Assembly: GCF_900009265.2 (NCBI RefSeq)
Contig: NZ_LR735028.1
Coordinates: 16,084 to 63,216 of the forward strand
Origin: Planktothrix paucivesiculata PCC 9631
GTDB lineage: Bacteria; Cyanobacteriota; Cyanobacteriia; Cyanobacteriales; Microcoleaceae
Reading direction: 5' to 3'
Length of the DNA stretch: 47,133 nucleotides
The position numbers and the translations under genes are program-made. Below are positions 24,969 through 33,649 of the stretch, one piece after another. Numbering within the stretch: the first letter of the stretch is position 1; every line of letters begins with the position of its first letter. A model generated the notes under the pieces. That model saw nothing but the letters and a program-made list of their open reading frames with translations. It was not told where the DNA came from and ran no database searches.

Positions 24969-26993
24969 ATGGTTTATGCAGAATATTTAGGTCAACCTTC
25001 TATTTTTGAATTAGCCCGTACCGGGGACTTCAGGGCAATTAACGATTTAATTAATACCTATCTTCGACCCGAAGGGATATCCGCGAGGGTCGCCCCCCCC
25101 GATCATAAAGGCTGTTTACCCGTTCTTGTCGAATTCCAGCAAGAACCCATAGCCGAGAGCATTGTTAAATTTATCTGTCATCTGCTATGGAAACTCAACG
25201 CCCCTAACCTAGCAGGAGTAAAAATTGCAGCCCGGTATCAAGGAGATGGGGAGATTCTCTGGAAACAGTCCGTGCGGCTAGTGACCCCAGCTAATCGAGG
25301 GGCTCGAGGACAGGGATACCGACGGTGGTTAAACCCGGACTGGATTAAGTTTAAAACCCTGCGATTAATGTTTATGATGGGTTCGGCCGTTTCTGCCTTT
25401 GTTTTAGGCTGTTGGGTGAGTTACTACGAAGTCAACGCCCAGCAACTGCCCCTCTCTGACCCTCAACCCAAGGTAGCGATGGTCGCACCGCCCTCTAAAC
25501 GTTCTGATACCGTCCAAGCTGCCCTGGAAGTGGTTCCGGTTGTTCAACACCAGGACGTGAAAAACCCCCAAGATCCCACGGTGACCTTAGTATTTGGGGG
25601 AGATGTTACCCTATCCGATCACGTTGAAAATGTGATTGGGACGAACTACTCCTTACCCTTTGCCCAACTCCCCGAATATCGCGACGCCGACGTGGCAATG
25701 GTGAATTTAGAAAATCCCCTCACCCGTTCTACTTTGCGCCGTCCCAACAAACAATTTAATTTCAAAGCTGACCCAGAATCCGTTCAGGTATTGACTCAAG
25801 GAGGAATTGATATTGTCAATCTTGCCAATAATCATACGATGGACTACGAAGAACCCGGGCTACTGGAAACCATCGCCACTTTAGACCAAGCTGGAATTAA
25901 GGCTGTGGGAGCAGGTCGAGATCTTAAAGAAGCCCGTCGCCCCTCCATTATTGAAGTCAAAGGTCAACGGATTGCCTATTTCGGCTATTATGATGCCGAC
26001 TTTCATGCCGCCACCGAGAGCCTAGCGGGAACCAATCCCCGTTATGATGAGCGGGTCGCCGCCGATATTAAGGCCATTCGAGATCAGGTGGATTGGGTGG
26101 TGGTCAACTACCATTGGGGGGTAGAACTGGCGGAATATCCGGGGGACTGGCAAATTGACCTAGCCCGATTTACCATTGACCAGGGAGCCGATGTGGTGAT
26201 TGGTCATCATCCCCATACTTTACAGGGTGCAGAAATTTATAAAGGTCGGCCAATTGTTTACTCCCTGGGAAATTTTATTTTTGGGGGAAATAGTCGGAAA
26301 GACTATGATACGGCCGTTGTTAGGGTGGCTTTAAATGCCAATCGTCAAATGAAGGTGGAGTTTTTACCTGTAGAAGTTACCCAATATCAAGCCCAGGTGA
26401 TTTCAACTCCCAAGGGTGAGGATATTATTAAGCGGCTGGGGCGACTCTCCCAAATTTTTGATCAACCCATGCACTCGGGGGTAGTTTTAGACACCCCACA
26501 ACGGCAGATTCAAACGGTTGATAGAACCTTAACGCCAACCCCCGAAACAACTGTGCCCTTGGTCACCGAAACGGAGCCGGAAAGTCCATCAACTGTAACA
26601 GAGATAGTCCCCTCGGAACCGTCGAAAACGTTATTCTCCGAACCCATGCAGTCTCCAGTTTCTGAGGAGTCGGGGTCTAGGTCACAGACCGAATCTTCCC
26701 TATCCCCTAAACTGGATGAAAATACCCAAACCCCGGAGGATCTCGAACCTTATATTGATCAACCGTTTATTCGAGATCCGTTTATTTCCCTGCCGTCTTT
26801 TCCCCAGACCCCTATGCCTAACACCCAAAGTTACAAGGGTTCCTCCTCCCCGATCTCCTTTCAAATTGCCATTCCTAAACCGGAATCCCTAGCAACGGAG
26901 TCGGAGGGTTCGGTCTCAAACCGAGAGAGAGGATCTCACGCTAAGATTGATCTTCCTCTAAAACATTGGGAGTTTAATCAAGCCCTAGGCTAA
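24969..26993 (+). CDS. Membrane-anchored CapA-family protein
   Basis: A 674-residue protein with three parts. The N-terminal cytosolic domain (1-120; YLGQPSIFELARTGDFRAINDLINTYL) occurs in several cyanobacterial proteins with unknown role. One TM lies at about 132-152. A periplasmic CapA/metallophosphatase domain follows, with GD at 211-212, NLENPLTR (247-254), NLANNHTMD (284-292), YHW (381-383) and IGHHPH (411-416), then SLGNFIFGG. The C-terminal 170 residues are Pro/Ser/Thr/Glu-rich and probably disordered. CapA proteins belong to poly-gamma-glutamate or capsule synthesis, but no CapB/C genes are nearby, so a cell-envelope hydrolase or scaffold role is as likely. Confidence 0.88.
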   Translation: MVYAEYLGQPSIFELARTGDFRAINDLINTYLRPEGISARVAPPDHKGCLPVLVEFQQEPIAESIVKFICHLLWKLNAPNLAGVKIAARYQGDGEILWKQSVRLVTPANRGARGQGYRRWLNPDWIKFKTLRLMFMMGSAVSAFVLGCWVSYYEVNAQQLPLSDPQPKVAMVAPPSKRSDTVQAALEVVPVVQHQDVKNPQDPTVTLVFGGDVTLSDHVENVIGTNYSLPFAQLPEYRDADVAMVNLENPLTRSTLRRPNKQFNFKADPESVQVLTQGGIDIVNLANNHTMDYEEPGLLETIATLDQAGIKAVGAGRDLKEARRPSIIEVKGQRIAYFGYYDADFHAATESLAGTNPRYDERVAADIKAIRDQVDWVVVNYHWGVELAEYPGDWQIDLARFTIDQGADVVIGHHPHTLQGAEIYKGRPIVYSLGNFIFGGNSRKDYDTAVVRVALNANRQMKVEFLPVEVTQYQAQVISTPKGEDIIKRLGRLSQIFDQPMHSGVVLDTPQRQIQTVDRTLTPTPETTVPLVTETEPESPSTVTEIVPSEPSKTLFSEPMQSPVSEESGSRSQTESSLSPKLDENTQTPEDLEPYIDQPFIRDPFISLPSFPQTPMPNTQSYKGSSSPISFQIAIPKPESLATESEGSVSNRERGSHAKIDLPLKHWEFNQALG

Positions 26994-27050
26994 GATCCCC
27001 TGGGTTAATTTGTTCACCTGTCCAAAGTTTATTTATTCCTAATTATTACT

Positions 27051-27944
27051 GTGTTTGCGATCGCACTGAAACCCCATCAACAATATAAAACCTACGTCCT
27101 ATCTGACCCGACTACCCAGTCGAGCTTAGAAGTTGTACCCGAACGCGGCGGAATTATTACCCGTTGGCAAGTCGGGGGTCAGGATTTACTGTATTTAGAT
27201 AGTGAACGGTTTGCTAACCCGGAGTTAACGGTACGCGGCGGAATTCCGATTTTATTCCCCATTTGTGGGAATTTACCCGATGATACCTACACCTATCAGG
27301 GTCAACCCTATCACCTCAAACAACATGGTTTTGCTCGAAATTTGCCCTGGACAGTAGCCCAACAGGGGACAAATCAGGGGGCTTCGATTACCTTGGTCTT
27401 GCAAAGTAATCCCCAAACCCGGTCGGTTTATCCCTTTGATTTTGAAGTGGAGTTTATCTATACCCTCAAAGGTAATTCTTTACGGATTTTCCAGCGCTAT
27501 ACAAACCTTTGCGGGACAATGGATAGTCTACCCGCCCAGACCATGCCCTTTTCCACCGGGTTACATCCTTATTTTTTAACTTTGGATAAGGAGCAGTTGG
27601 CTTTTGAAATTCCAGCCATGCAGTATCGAGATCAACGTAACCAGAAAAACCATGTGTTCACGGGGCGCTTTGATCCCTTGGAGGAGGAAATAGACGGGCT
27701 GTTTAATCCCCTAACCGGGTTAGCCACCACGACCCTTGATCACAGTCGTCGCTCTAAAATTATTATGGGCTATAGTTCCGCCTATTCTAGTGTGGTCTAT
27801 TGGACACTCAAGGGCAAAGATTACTATTGTTTGGAACCTTGGACAGCCCCTCGCAATGCGATGAATACGGGAAAATTATTGACGTATCTCAAGCCCGGAG
27901 CCAGTTGTGAGATGCTCGTCCACCTGAATGCAACATTTTTTTGA
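27051..27944 (+). CDS. Aldose 1-epimerase-like protein (GalM/YeaD type)
   Basis: A 297-residue beta-sandwich protein of the galactose-mutarotase superfamily, which interconverts sugar anomers. Visible motifs are VRGGIPILFPICGN (61-74), the conserved active-site region KQHGFARNLPW (90-100), ample aromatic residues, STGLHPYF (169-176) and the C-terminal CLEPWTAPRNAMNTG with the catalytic Glu. The glycine-rich GGIPILFP variant is closer to the glucose-6-phosphate 1-epimerase (YeaD) branch. A GTG at 27051 is taken as start since no ATG precedes the domain. It lies 57 bases after the CapA gene and may be co-transcribed. Confidence 0.88.
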   Translation: MFAIALKPHQQYKTYVLSDPTTQSSLEVVPERGGIITRWQVGGQDLLYLDSERFANPELTVRGGIPILFPICGNLPDDTYTYQGQPYHLKQHGFARNLPWTVAQQGTNQGASITLVLQSNPQTRSVYPFDFEVEFIYTLKGNSLRIFQRYTNLCGTMDSLPAQTMPFSTGLHPYFLTLDKEQLAFEIPAMQYRDQRNQKNHVFTGRFDPLEEEIDGLFNPLTGLATTTLDHSRRSKIIMGYSSAYSSVVYWTLKGKDYYCLEPWTAPRNAMNTGKLLTYLKPGASCEMLVHLNATFF

Positions 27945-27952
27945 GAAACCCC

Positions 27953-27981
27953 TTGTCAACCCGAAAGTGTTGTGTTACTAT
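27953..27981 (+). promoter_or_regulatory. Sigma-70-type promoter for tRNA-Lys
   Basis: TTGTCA (27953-27958) and TACTAT (27976-27981) are spaced 17 bases apart and end 34 bases before the mature tRNA. The pair lies directly after the epimerase stop codon. Confidence 0.65.
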
Positions 27982-28015
27982 TAGAAACTGTGCGTGGGAA
28001 AAGTACAAAACGCGC

Positions 28016-28087
<72 letters not shown>

Positions 28088-28099
28088 TAAAACATTTAC

Positions 28100-28140
28100 C
28101 AGTCATGCCATTCATCAACCAACAGTGAATGACATGACTG
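28100..28140. terminator. 15-bp stem-loop after tRNA-Lys
   Basis: CAGTCATGCCATTCA (28100-28114) pairs with TGAATGACATGACTG (28126-28140) with one mismatch and an 11-base loop. It lies between tRNA-Lys and the convergent EVE-DUF262-HNH gene. No T-run follows on either strand, so a terminator or processing role is plausible but unproven; it could also mark a mobile-element edge. Confidence 0.5.
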
Positions 28141-28178
28141 ATAATGACTTATGTTCAGCATTCGCAGTATATGATTTT

Positions 28179-29918
28179 TTAATGTTCTCGTTGCAAATTG
28201 CATTGACGATGCACTAAACGAGCATTTTCTGGAATAGTCTTACCGCCTCGCCAGTAATGTTTTTCATGATCGAGAGCAGCATCATTAATTAAGGTAATGC
28301 GCTGATTACAAATTTTGCAAGTTGGGTCTTGTCGATAAATTTCTTCTTTCAACTGGCGGGAAAATACTCGTTGCGAGTCATTAGGATATGTAACCTTCAT
28401 CACTTCAGCTAATCGTTGTTTCCACGTTGAAAATGAGTAATCAATTCTTTGAATATCTCCTGTTGAAGTTTTAACACAATCCACCCATTTTTCATCTGTA
28501 CTAATTAAATCTAAATATTCCTCATAAATTAGATCAGAAGCACGGGTTAAAGCACCTAAATCATAATCGGCAAATGAAACAGTAAGAACTTGAAAAATAG
28601 AAGCATTAAGCTGTGTTGACCAACTTCCTCTTTCTGTTCTTAATCGAAAGGCTTGAATTCCGAAAATAGTATAAGCTGCTTTCATTGATTTTTTAAAAGT
28701 CTCTCTAAATTCGTTAAGTTTGTCTGCGCCTGGATTTCGATAAGCTTGTAGAAACTCATTTAAAAAATTCTTCATTCCTTTTCGAGCATTCCTATAATTC
28801 ATTTGTAAGAAAGCCAAGTATCGTAAAACTAAACCTCGATCTTTCATGCGTTTATCCAAATTTTTTTGATTAACACAAGCTAAAAATTCATCTGATTTAG
28901 CCAGTTTTCGGATTAAGTCATTTAATTGACCTCGATAGAGACAGTTCCTAATTTCCATGTCATTCAAAACAATACCACCCGTATTCAAACGTTCAAAAAT
29001 TAAAAATTTTAGGTTCTTGTCTGTATCCTTGGGCAGTTCAAAGGCTCTCATGGTAGAATCTTCTAAATTGTTTTGATCTTTTTGAGGAAGTTGATTAAAC
29101 TTATGCCCATTAAATTGCCGTAAGCTTTCTAATCCTCGAAGCGCGTATTCATTATCAAAAAAATTAAAAATAGATGTTAACCTTTGTAACCCATCAATAA
29201 CTTCACGGGCTCCTTCTTCATTAGATGCTAAATAAATAACTGGGACAGGTAAACCAATTAAAAATGATTCAATTAATCGAGACGCTTTTTTCAAATCCCA
29301 AACATATTCGCGTTGCCATTCAGGAGCAATAATTAAGCTTCCTCTTTTATACCATCTATGATATTCTGATAAACTGCGATCGCTTTTATCTAAAGATACA
29401 CTTTGAGGTTCTACAACAATATCTCCTTCCTCATTACCCTCAAGATCAACTTCTTCAGATTGACGAGATGGTATTATAGATTCAGTACCATTAATTAATT
29501 GTTTTACTCTTTCCCATTGATCGAGGGTAACTGCATAGTTTGTTGATTGAGGTTGGCGAATTACCATCAATTCTTTTAAAATATCGTCTTCTTTAACTTG
29601 GTTTCTGAGAATCGGATTATTAACCAATTTGTTGGTAAACTGAATAATTGCAAAGGTTAGATTTTTATCTTTAATTCTTCTTTCCTGATCAATCCAGTAA
29701 TCTTCATCAGGAAAATTATTAATCGCTTGAGGGAGTTCAAGGATTTTTGCAATAGCATAAATTCCTGAATCTTGGCCTGATATCCAAATTAATACACCAT
29801 CACCAACAGACATTTGATTAGCAAATCGATTGACTAACCAAGGCATTTGTTCTAAATCTTGGATAGCATCAAGGATTCTGTAATACTTAGGGTTACTTTG
29901 AAATAGCCAATAAGCCAT
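28179..29918 (-). CDS. EVE-DUF262-HNH fusion, putative modification-dependent nuclease
   Basis: A 579-residue single-gene defence candidate. Residues 1-140 form an EVE (PUA-like) domain (YWLFQSNPKYYRI, then VGDGVLIWISGQDSGIYAIAKI), a fold that reads modified bases. Residues about 185-330 are DUF262 with PEWQREYVWD (199-208) and the ParB-like DGLQR nucleotide-binding motif (242-246, DGQQR in relatives). The C-terminus is an HNH nuclease: C534-x2-C537, DH at 550-551, N565 and H570-x2-C573. GmrSD-type type IV enzymes pair DUF262 with an HNH-type DUF1524; here one protein adds a base-reading domain. The start is supported by GAGGAG just upstream. It lies beside tRNA-Lys, and AT-rich octamer repeats precede it. 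Restriction of modified phage DNA is inference. Confidence 0.88.
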   Translation of the reverse strand: MAYWLFQSNPKYYRILDAIQDLEQMPWLVNRFANQMSVGDGVLIWISGQDSGIYAIAKILELPQAINNFPDEDYWIDQERRIKDKNLTFAIIQFTNKLVNNPILRNQVKEDDILKELMVIRQPQSTNYAVTLDQWERVKQLINGTESIIPSRQSEEVDLEGNEEGDIVVEPQSVSLDKSDRSLSEYHRWYKRGSLIIAPEWQREYVWDLKKASRLIESFLIGLPVPVIYLASNEEGAREVIDGLQRLTSIFNFFDNEYALRGLESLRQFNGHKFNQLPQKDQNNLEDSTMRAFELPKDTDKNLKFLIFERLNTGGIVLNDMEIRNCLYRGQLNDLIRKLAKSDEFLACVNQKNLDKRMKDRGLVLRYLAFLQMNYRNARKGMKNFLNEFLQAYRNPGADKLNEFRETFKKSMKAAYTIFGIQAFRLRTERGSWSTQLNASIFQVLTVSFADYDLGALTRASDLIYEEYLDLISTDEKWVDCVKTSTGDIQRIDYSFSTWKQRLAEVMKVTYPNDSQRVFSRQLKEEIYRQDPTCKICNQRITLINDAALDHEKHYWRGGKTIPENARLVHRQCNLQREH

Positions 29919-29940
29919 TGACTGCTCCTCTTATTTTTTA

Positions 29941-29963
29941 TATTTTTATATTTTTATATTTTA
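29941..29963. repeat. AT-rich octamer repeat (TATTTTTA) upstream of the EVE gene
   Basis: Two perfect copies of TATTTTTA and a third one base shorter lie 23-45 bases upstream of the start codon of the EVE-DUF262-HNH gene, in the position of its promoter/leader. Copy number changes could alter promoter spacing. Confidence 0.6.
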
Positions 29964-29975
29964 TATTAATCGGAG

Positions 29976-29990
29976 TCAGCCCTTTAGGGC
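29976..29990. repeat. Short palindromic repeat (AGCCCTTTAGGGCTT)
   Basis: A second copy of the palindrome found at 1843-1857, here in the divergent region between the EVE gene and the aldolase gene. Confidence 0.55.
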
Positions 29991-30048
29991 TTAATATTAT
30001 GGTGTGATAACGAGCGATCGCAGAATTGCCAAAAGCCAACAGTGATAC

Positions 30049-30077
30049 TTGACAAAAGTAACATTATGTCATATAAG
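30049..30077 (+). promoter_or_regulatory. Strong sigma-70-type promoter for the aldolase gene
   Basis: A perfect TTGACA (30049-30054) and TATAAG (30072-30077) are separated by exactly 17 bases. Transcription would begin near 30084, leaving a leader of about 275 bases before the aldolase ATG. A second TTGACA at 30247-30252 has no good -10 box at the right distance. Confidence 0.7.
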
Positions 30078-30180
30078 AAAGTTCAAAACCGATACGAGCC
30101 AACAATATCAATGGTTGTAAGCTTTTCTGGGCTTAACTTAGAGTGATTTTGAAGTTCCTTACCTGTAGCCATGGGATTGA

Positions 30181-30258
30181 AGCCCTTCAGGGCTTACTAC
30201 AATTTTGAAGCCCTGAAAAGCTGACTTCGATGCTGATTCACCAAATTTGACAAATTTG
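30181..30258 (+). promoter_or_regulatory. Structured leader of the aldolase mRNA
   Basis: TTCAGGGCTT (30186-30195) pairs perfectly with AAGCCCTGAA (30208-30217) over 10 bp with a 12-base loop; the first arm also belongs to the palindromic AGCCCTTCAGGGCTT. Farther down, CAAATTT-GAC-AAATTTG (30242-30258) is a perfect 7-bp interrupted palindrome of the size of a repressor site. The hairpins and palindrome are seen directly; a regulatory role is inference. Confidence 0.5.
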
Positions 30259-30358
30259 TGATCCGATCCACCGGAAATTACCAAATTGTCTTAATATTGT
30301 TTTAATTAGTGACGACCTCGGAACAAATTTACAAAACAACAACTTAGGAGGCAATTTT

Positions 30359-31438
30359 ATGGCGCTCGTACCCATGCGGCTTTTGCTAGATCATGCGGCT
30401 GAAAATGATTATGGACTTCCTGCATACAATGTGAATAACATGGAGCAGATCCAAGCCATTATGCAGGCTGCTCAAGAAACTAATAGCCCTGTGATCTTGC
30501 AAGCTTCTCGCGGCGCTCGTCAATATGCTGGTGAAAGCTTCCTGCGCCACCTGATTTTAGCGGCGGTGGAAACCTATCCCAACATCCCCATTGCCATGCA
30601 CCAAGACCACGGCAACTCCCCCGCCACCTGCTATTCTGCCATGCGTCATGGCTTTACTAGCGTGATGATGGATGGTTCCCTGGAAGCCGATGGTAAAACC
30701 CCCGCCAGCTTTGAATATAACGTGGCTGTCACCTTGGAAGTGGTGAAAGTGGCTCACTCCATTGGGGTTAGCGTTGAAGGCGAACTGGGTTGTTTAGGTT
30801 CCCTGGAAACCATGCAAGGTGACAAAGAAGATGGTCACGGTGCAGAAGGGAAATTGACCATGGAACAGTTGTTAACTGACCCTGACCAAGCCGTTGAATT
30901 CGTAGAACGTACCCAAGTAGATGCTTTAGCGATCGCTATTGGAACCAGTCACGGCGCTTACAAATTCACCCGGAAACCGACCGGAGAAATTCTGGCTATT
31001 AGCCGTATTGAAGAAATTCACCGCCGTTTACCGAATACTCATTTGGTCATGCACGGTTCTTCTTCTGTTCCCGAAGATTTGTTAGAAATCATCAACAAAT
31101 ACGGCGGTCAGATCCCTGAAACCTACGGTGTTCCTGTGGAAGAAATCCAAAAAGGAATTAAGAGCGGTGTCCGTAAAGTTAATATTGATACTGACAACCG
31201 TTTAGCGATTACCGCAGCCTTCCGGGAAGCGGCTTTCTCAGATCCTTCTAACTTTGATCCTCGTCACTTCCTGAAACCTTCTATTAAATATATGAAGAAA
31301 GTTTGTGCGGATCGTTATAATCAATTTGGTTCTGCGGGTAATGCAGATAAGATCAAAGTTCAAACTTTAGATGAGTTTGCCGCTAAATACGCTAAAGGTC
31401 AATTGAGCGCTACTACTAAAACAACTGTTGCCGTTTAA
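30359..31438 (+). CDS. fba: Class II fructose-bisphosphate aldolase, Calvin-cycle subtype
   Basis: A zinc-dependent aldolase acting on fructose-1,6- and sedoheptulose-1,7-bisphosphate in the Calvin cycle and glycolysis. The 359-residue protein has the [18 protein letters not shown] start, the metal site HQDH (81-84), [11 protein letters not shown] with the catalytic Glu, [12 protein letters not shown] with a metal His, VMHGSSSVP with the third metal His, and [14 protein letters not shown] for phosphate binding. The length and the KFTRKPTG segment fit the CbbA subtype. An AGGAGG site lies 8 bases upstream of the ATG. Strong codon use, a consensus promoter and a clean terminator indicate high expression. 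Confidence 0.97.
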   Translation: MALVPMRLLLDHAAENDYGLPAYNVNNMEQIQAIMQAAQETNSPVILQASRGARQYAGESFLRHLILAAVETYPNIPIAMHQDHGNSPATCYSAMRHGFTSVMMDGSLEADGKTPASFEYNVAVTLEVVKVAHSIGVSVEGELGCLGSLETMQGDKEDGHGAEGKLTMEQLLTDPDQAVEFVERTQVDALAIAIGTSHGAYKFTRKPTGEILAISRIEEIHRRLPNTHLVMHGSSSVPEDLLEIINKYGGQIPETYGVPVEEIQKGIKSGVRKVNIDTDNRLAITAAFREAAFSDPSNFDPRHFLKPSIKYMKKVCADRYNQFGSAGNADKIKVQTLDEFAAKYAKGQLSATTKTTVAV

Positions 31439-31487
31439 TTAGACCCTCAATTTTGGGATTAAACCGTCTCAGTTAATCGATTAAAAG

Positions 31488-31519
31488 CCTGGTTTCTTGA
31501 AAAAGAAGCTAGGTTTTTT
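31488..31519 (+). terminator. Intrinsic terminator of the aldolase gene
   Basis: CCTGGTTTCTT (31488-31498) pairs with AAGAAGCTAGG (31503-31513) over 11 positions with two mismatches, with a GAAA loop, followed directly by six T residues (31514-31519). It lies 50 bases after the stop codon. Confidence 0.75.
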
Positions 31520-31569
31520 GTTGTATCCTGTATGAGCAATTATCCGCTATAGAGCTACGCATTACAGTT

Positions 31570-31597
31570 GTAAAGACGCGCCATGGCACGTCTCTAC
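31570..31597. repeat. 28-bp GTAAAGACG...CGTCTCTAC palindrome
   Basis: An almost perfect palindrome with the CCATGG centre, the compact form of the repeat also seen at 3272-3322 and, degenerate, at 34388-34411. Confidence 0.65.
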
Positions 31598-31611
31598 TAA
31601 ATCTGTACTCA

Positions 31612-31667
31612 TTCCCTATTCCCTATTCCCTATTCCCTGTTCCCTGTTCCCTGTTCCCTGTTCCCTA
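31612..31667. repeat. Heptamer tandem repeat (TTCCCTA/TTCCCTG x8)
   Basis: Eight contiguous 7-base units: three TTCCCTA, four TTCCCTG and a final TTCCCTA. This is a typical cyanobacterial STRR array, here in the convergent gap between the aldolase and response-regulator genes. A four-unit array of the same motif lies at 36665-36692. Confidence 0.9.
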
Positions 31668-31682
31668 GTCCTATAATTTCAA

Positions 31683-32366
31683 CTATTCCGCAAAACGATA
31701 TCCTTTTCCATAAACCGTATGAATTAGGGGTGTTTCTCCATTAATTTCAATTTTTCTTCTTAACAGGCGAATTTGTGCGGCTAATACATTGCTGCTGGGT
31801 TGTTCACCCTCTCCCCAGAGATGGTGATGGATTTGATCATGGGTTAATAACTGTCCGGGAGAGCGCATCAAATACCCTAAAAGTTGACTTTCCTTTTCCG
31901 ATAAATCAATGATTCGTCCCCCTCGATAGGCGAGTTGATTATCGAGGTCTAATTCTAAGTCTAAGACCTGTAAACGGTTAGCATTAGTGACAGAGGATTC
32001 TATGACTTGATAACGACGGAGGAGGGCGCGAACTCTGGCTAATAATTCCCGTAATTCAAAGGGTTTCATTAAATAGTCATCTGCGCCCGCGTCTAACCCT
32101 TTAACTCGGTCATTTAGGGTATCCTTTGCGGTTAAAAATAGAATGGGGGTTTGATCTGAATGCGATCGCAATTCCTGACAAATTTCTAAACCGGATTTTT
32201 GGGGCAACATCCAATCTAAAATCAATAAATTATATTGATTTTTACGAGCTAAATCACAACCTAAATGACCATCTGTTGCAATATCAACGGTATAGCCTTC
32301 CCGGGTTAATACCCGACTCAAAGGTTCTGTTAATTCGACTTCATCATCAACTAATAAAATTCTCAT
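31683..32366 (-). CDS. OmpR/PhoB-type response regulator
   Basis: A 227-residue two-component regulator. The receiver domain has the acidic pocket DDE (7-9), phosphoacceptor D51, T79 and K101. The C-terminal winged helix (about 130-225) has the recognition part HDQIHHHLWG and the end LIRLLRRKIEINGE...IHTVYGKGYRFAE. The start at 32366 (MRILLVDDEVE) is the family start; a TTG-initiated extension upstream would add 19 unlikely residues. No histidine kinase gene is adjacent, so the partner is unknown. It resembles the RppA/NrsR type of cyanobacterial regulator, but I do not assign a symbol. Confidence 0.92.
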   Translation of the reverse strand: MRILLVDDEVELTEPLSRVLTREGYTVDIATDGHLGCDLARKNQYNLLILDWMLPQKSGLEICQELRSHSDQTPILFLTAKDTLNDRVKGLDAGADDYLMKPFELRELLARVRALLRRYQVIESSVTNANRLQVLDLELDLDNQLAYRGGRIIDLSEKESQLLGYLMRSPGQLLTHDQIHHHLWGEGEQPSSNVLAAQIRLLRRKIEINGETPLIHTVYGKGYRFAE

Positions 32367-32432
32367 TAAATGAATTAATTTACCTAAAGAGCAGCGACTA
32401 TTCTGGTTTTCATTGATTGACAAAAAATGGAA

Positions 32433-32666
32433 TTAAATTTGTTTCCCATCCCCTAATTCCTCTAACAATGGGTAATCAGGTGATGGTTGCTCCAGTGAAT
32501 CTTCTCTGATGGAGTGATGATGGAGAACCAATACTAAAGACACAATGGCAAGTAATCCCAAAACTTTCCAAATTGTCGCCGAACTCAAGCTCGTTACCGG
32601 AAAGTGTAGGGTGCGCTTCCGATTCCGACGCTCGCGCCACTCTTGATACTCACGTTCGGTGGTCAT
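32433..32666 (-). CDS. Small membrane protein, unknown
   Basis: A 77-residue protein with a basic N-terminus (REYQEWRERRNRKRTLHFP), one TM (about 31-48: IWKVLGLLAIVSLVLVLHH) and an acidic tail (DYPLLEELGDG). It lies directly upstream of the response-regulator gene on the same strand and may share its transcript. The positive-inside pattern predicts a cytosolic N-terminus. No family is recognised. Confidence 0.6.
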   Translation of the reverse strand: MTTEREYQEWRERRNRKRTLHFPVTSLSSATIWKVLGLLAIVSLVLVLHHHSIREDSLEQPSPDYPLLEELGDGKQI

Positions 32667-32905
32667 AACAAAAATCCCCTTCAGTCGTGTTCAATTAACT
32701 TATTTTCCCAACGAGTAGGGACTACGACAGAAGCTACACACCAACCCACAGGACGCTCATGGGTTTGCCATCAATTAATTTCCCTAGCCAGTCAGGAGTA
32801 GAATATCTGTCTCCATTTTACACCCAAATACTATCAGATGTCTATAGATTTTAAACTCCGATCAAATATCCTGCTTCTAGGGATTAAAGCCTAAACTAAA
32901 ACCGA

Positions 32906-33547
32906 TTAAAAGTGCATAATTTCCGGTTCTAAATAAGCAGCATTAATCCATTCCTGCATGGCTGGAAGTGCCCAAACGGTTTCAACATAATCTTGTTCAA
33001 TTTCTCCCAACTTCACATCATAGGTAACAAATCGAGAAATAACTGGGGCAAACATAGCATCTACAATGGTAAAACTTCCGAATAAAAATTCACCGTGAGA
33101 ACCATATTTTCCCCGACATTCTCGCCAAATTGAGGTAATGCGATCAATATCGGTTTGTACGTCCGGTTTCATTCCCTCTCTGGGGTAACGAGTCCGACAA
33201 TTCATCGGCATTTGTTGCCTTAAATTCATAAATCCGGCGTGCATTTCATAACTGACACAACGCGCATAGGTTCGGGCTTCTAATTCTTGAGGCCATAAAT
33301 CATGAATCAAATTTTCAGCAACATATTCACAAATAGCGAGGGATTCCCAAACCGTTAAATCTCCATCTAATAAGACCGGAACTTTTCCCGACGGAGAATA
33401 GCGCCTGATTTGCTTATAGGTGGTGGGATTTCCTAAATCAATTAAAATTTCCGAAAAATTAACTCCGGCTTGCTTCAGAAGTAACCAAGGACGCAACGAC
33501 CAAGAAGAATAATTTTTATTCCCAATCACCAGAGTTAACTGTCCCAT
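32906..33547 (-). CDS. Glutathione S-transferase family protein
   Basis: A 213-residue GST with an N-terminal thioredoxin fold (LTLVIGNKNYSSWSLRPWLLLKQAG, the catalytic Ser near residues 12-14; then the SGKVPVLLDGDLTVWESLAICEYVAE glutathione-binding loop with the cis-Pro and ES motif) and a helical C-terminal domain with FTIVDAMFAPVISRF. The start at 33547 (MGQLTLVIG) is the conserved one; a longer frame to 33610 adds an unsupported leader. The substrate is unknown. Confidence 0.9.
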   Translation of the reverse strand: MGQLTLVIGNKNYSSWSLRPWLLLKQAGVNFSEILIDLGNPTTYKQIRRYSPSGKVPVLLDGDLTVWESLAICEYVAENLIHDLWPQELEARTYARCVSYEMHAGFMNLRQQMPMNCRTRYPREGMKPDVQTDIDRITSIWRECRGKYGSHGEFLFGSFTIVDAMFAPVISRFVTYDVKLGEIEQDYVETVWALPAMQEWINAAYLEPEIMHF

Positions 33548-33649
33548 AATCTGGTAAATAAAAGTTAAGGTAATTATTGCAGTTTCATCAGATACCGAAT
33601 TTTCGGCCAACTGTATTAATAAATCCTAAATCCCTCATTTCCCATCTTT

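Noticed and set aside
24969-26993. Assignment of the CapA-like gene to poly-gamma-glutamate synthesis
   Set aside because: CapB/CapC homologues are absent and the family is broad, so only the CapA-type domain is claimed.
30247-30275. Second TTGACA as an aldolase promoter
   Set aside because: No -10-like hexamer lies 16-19 bases downstream; the upstream pair at 30049-30077 is far better.
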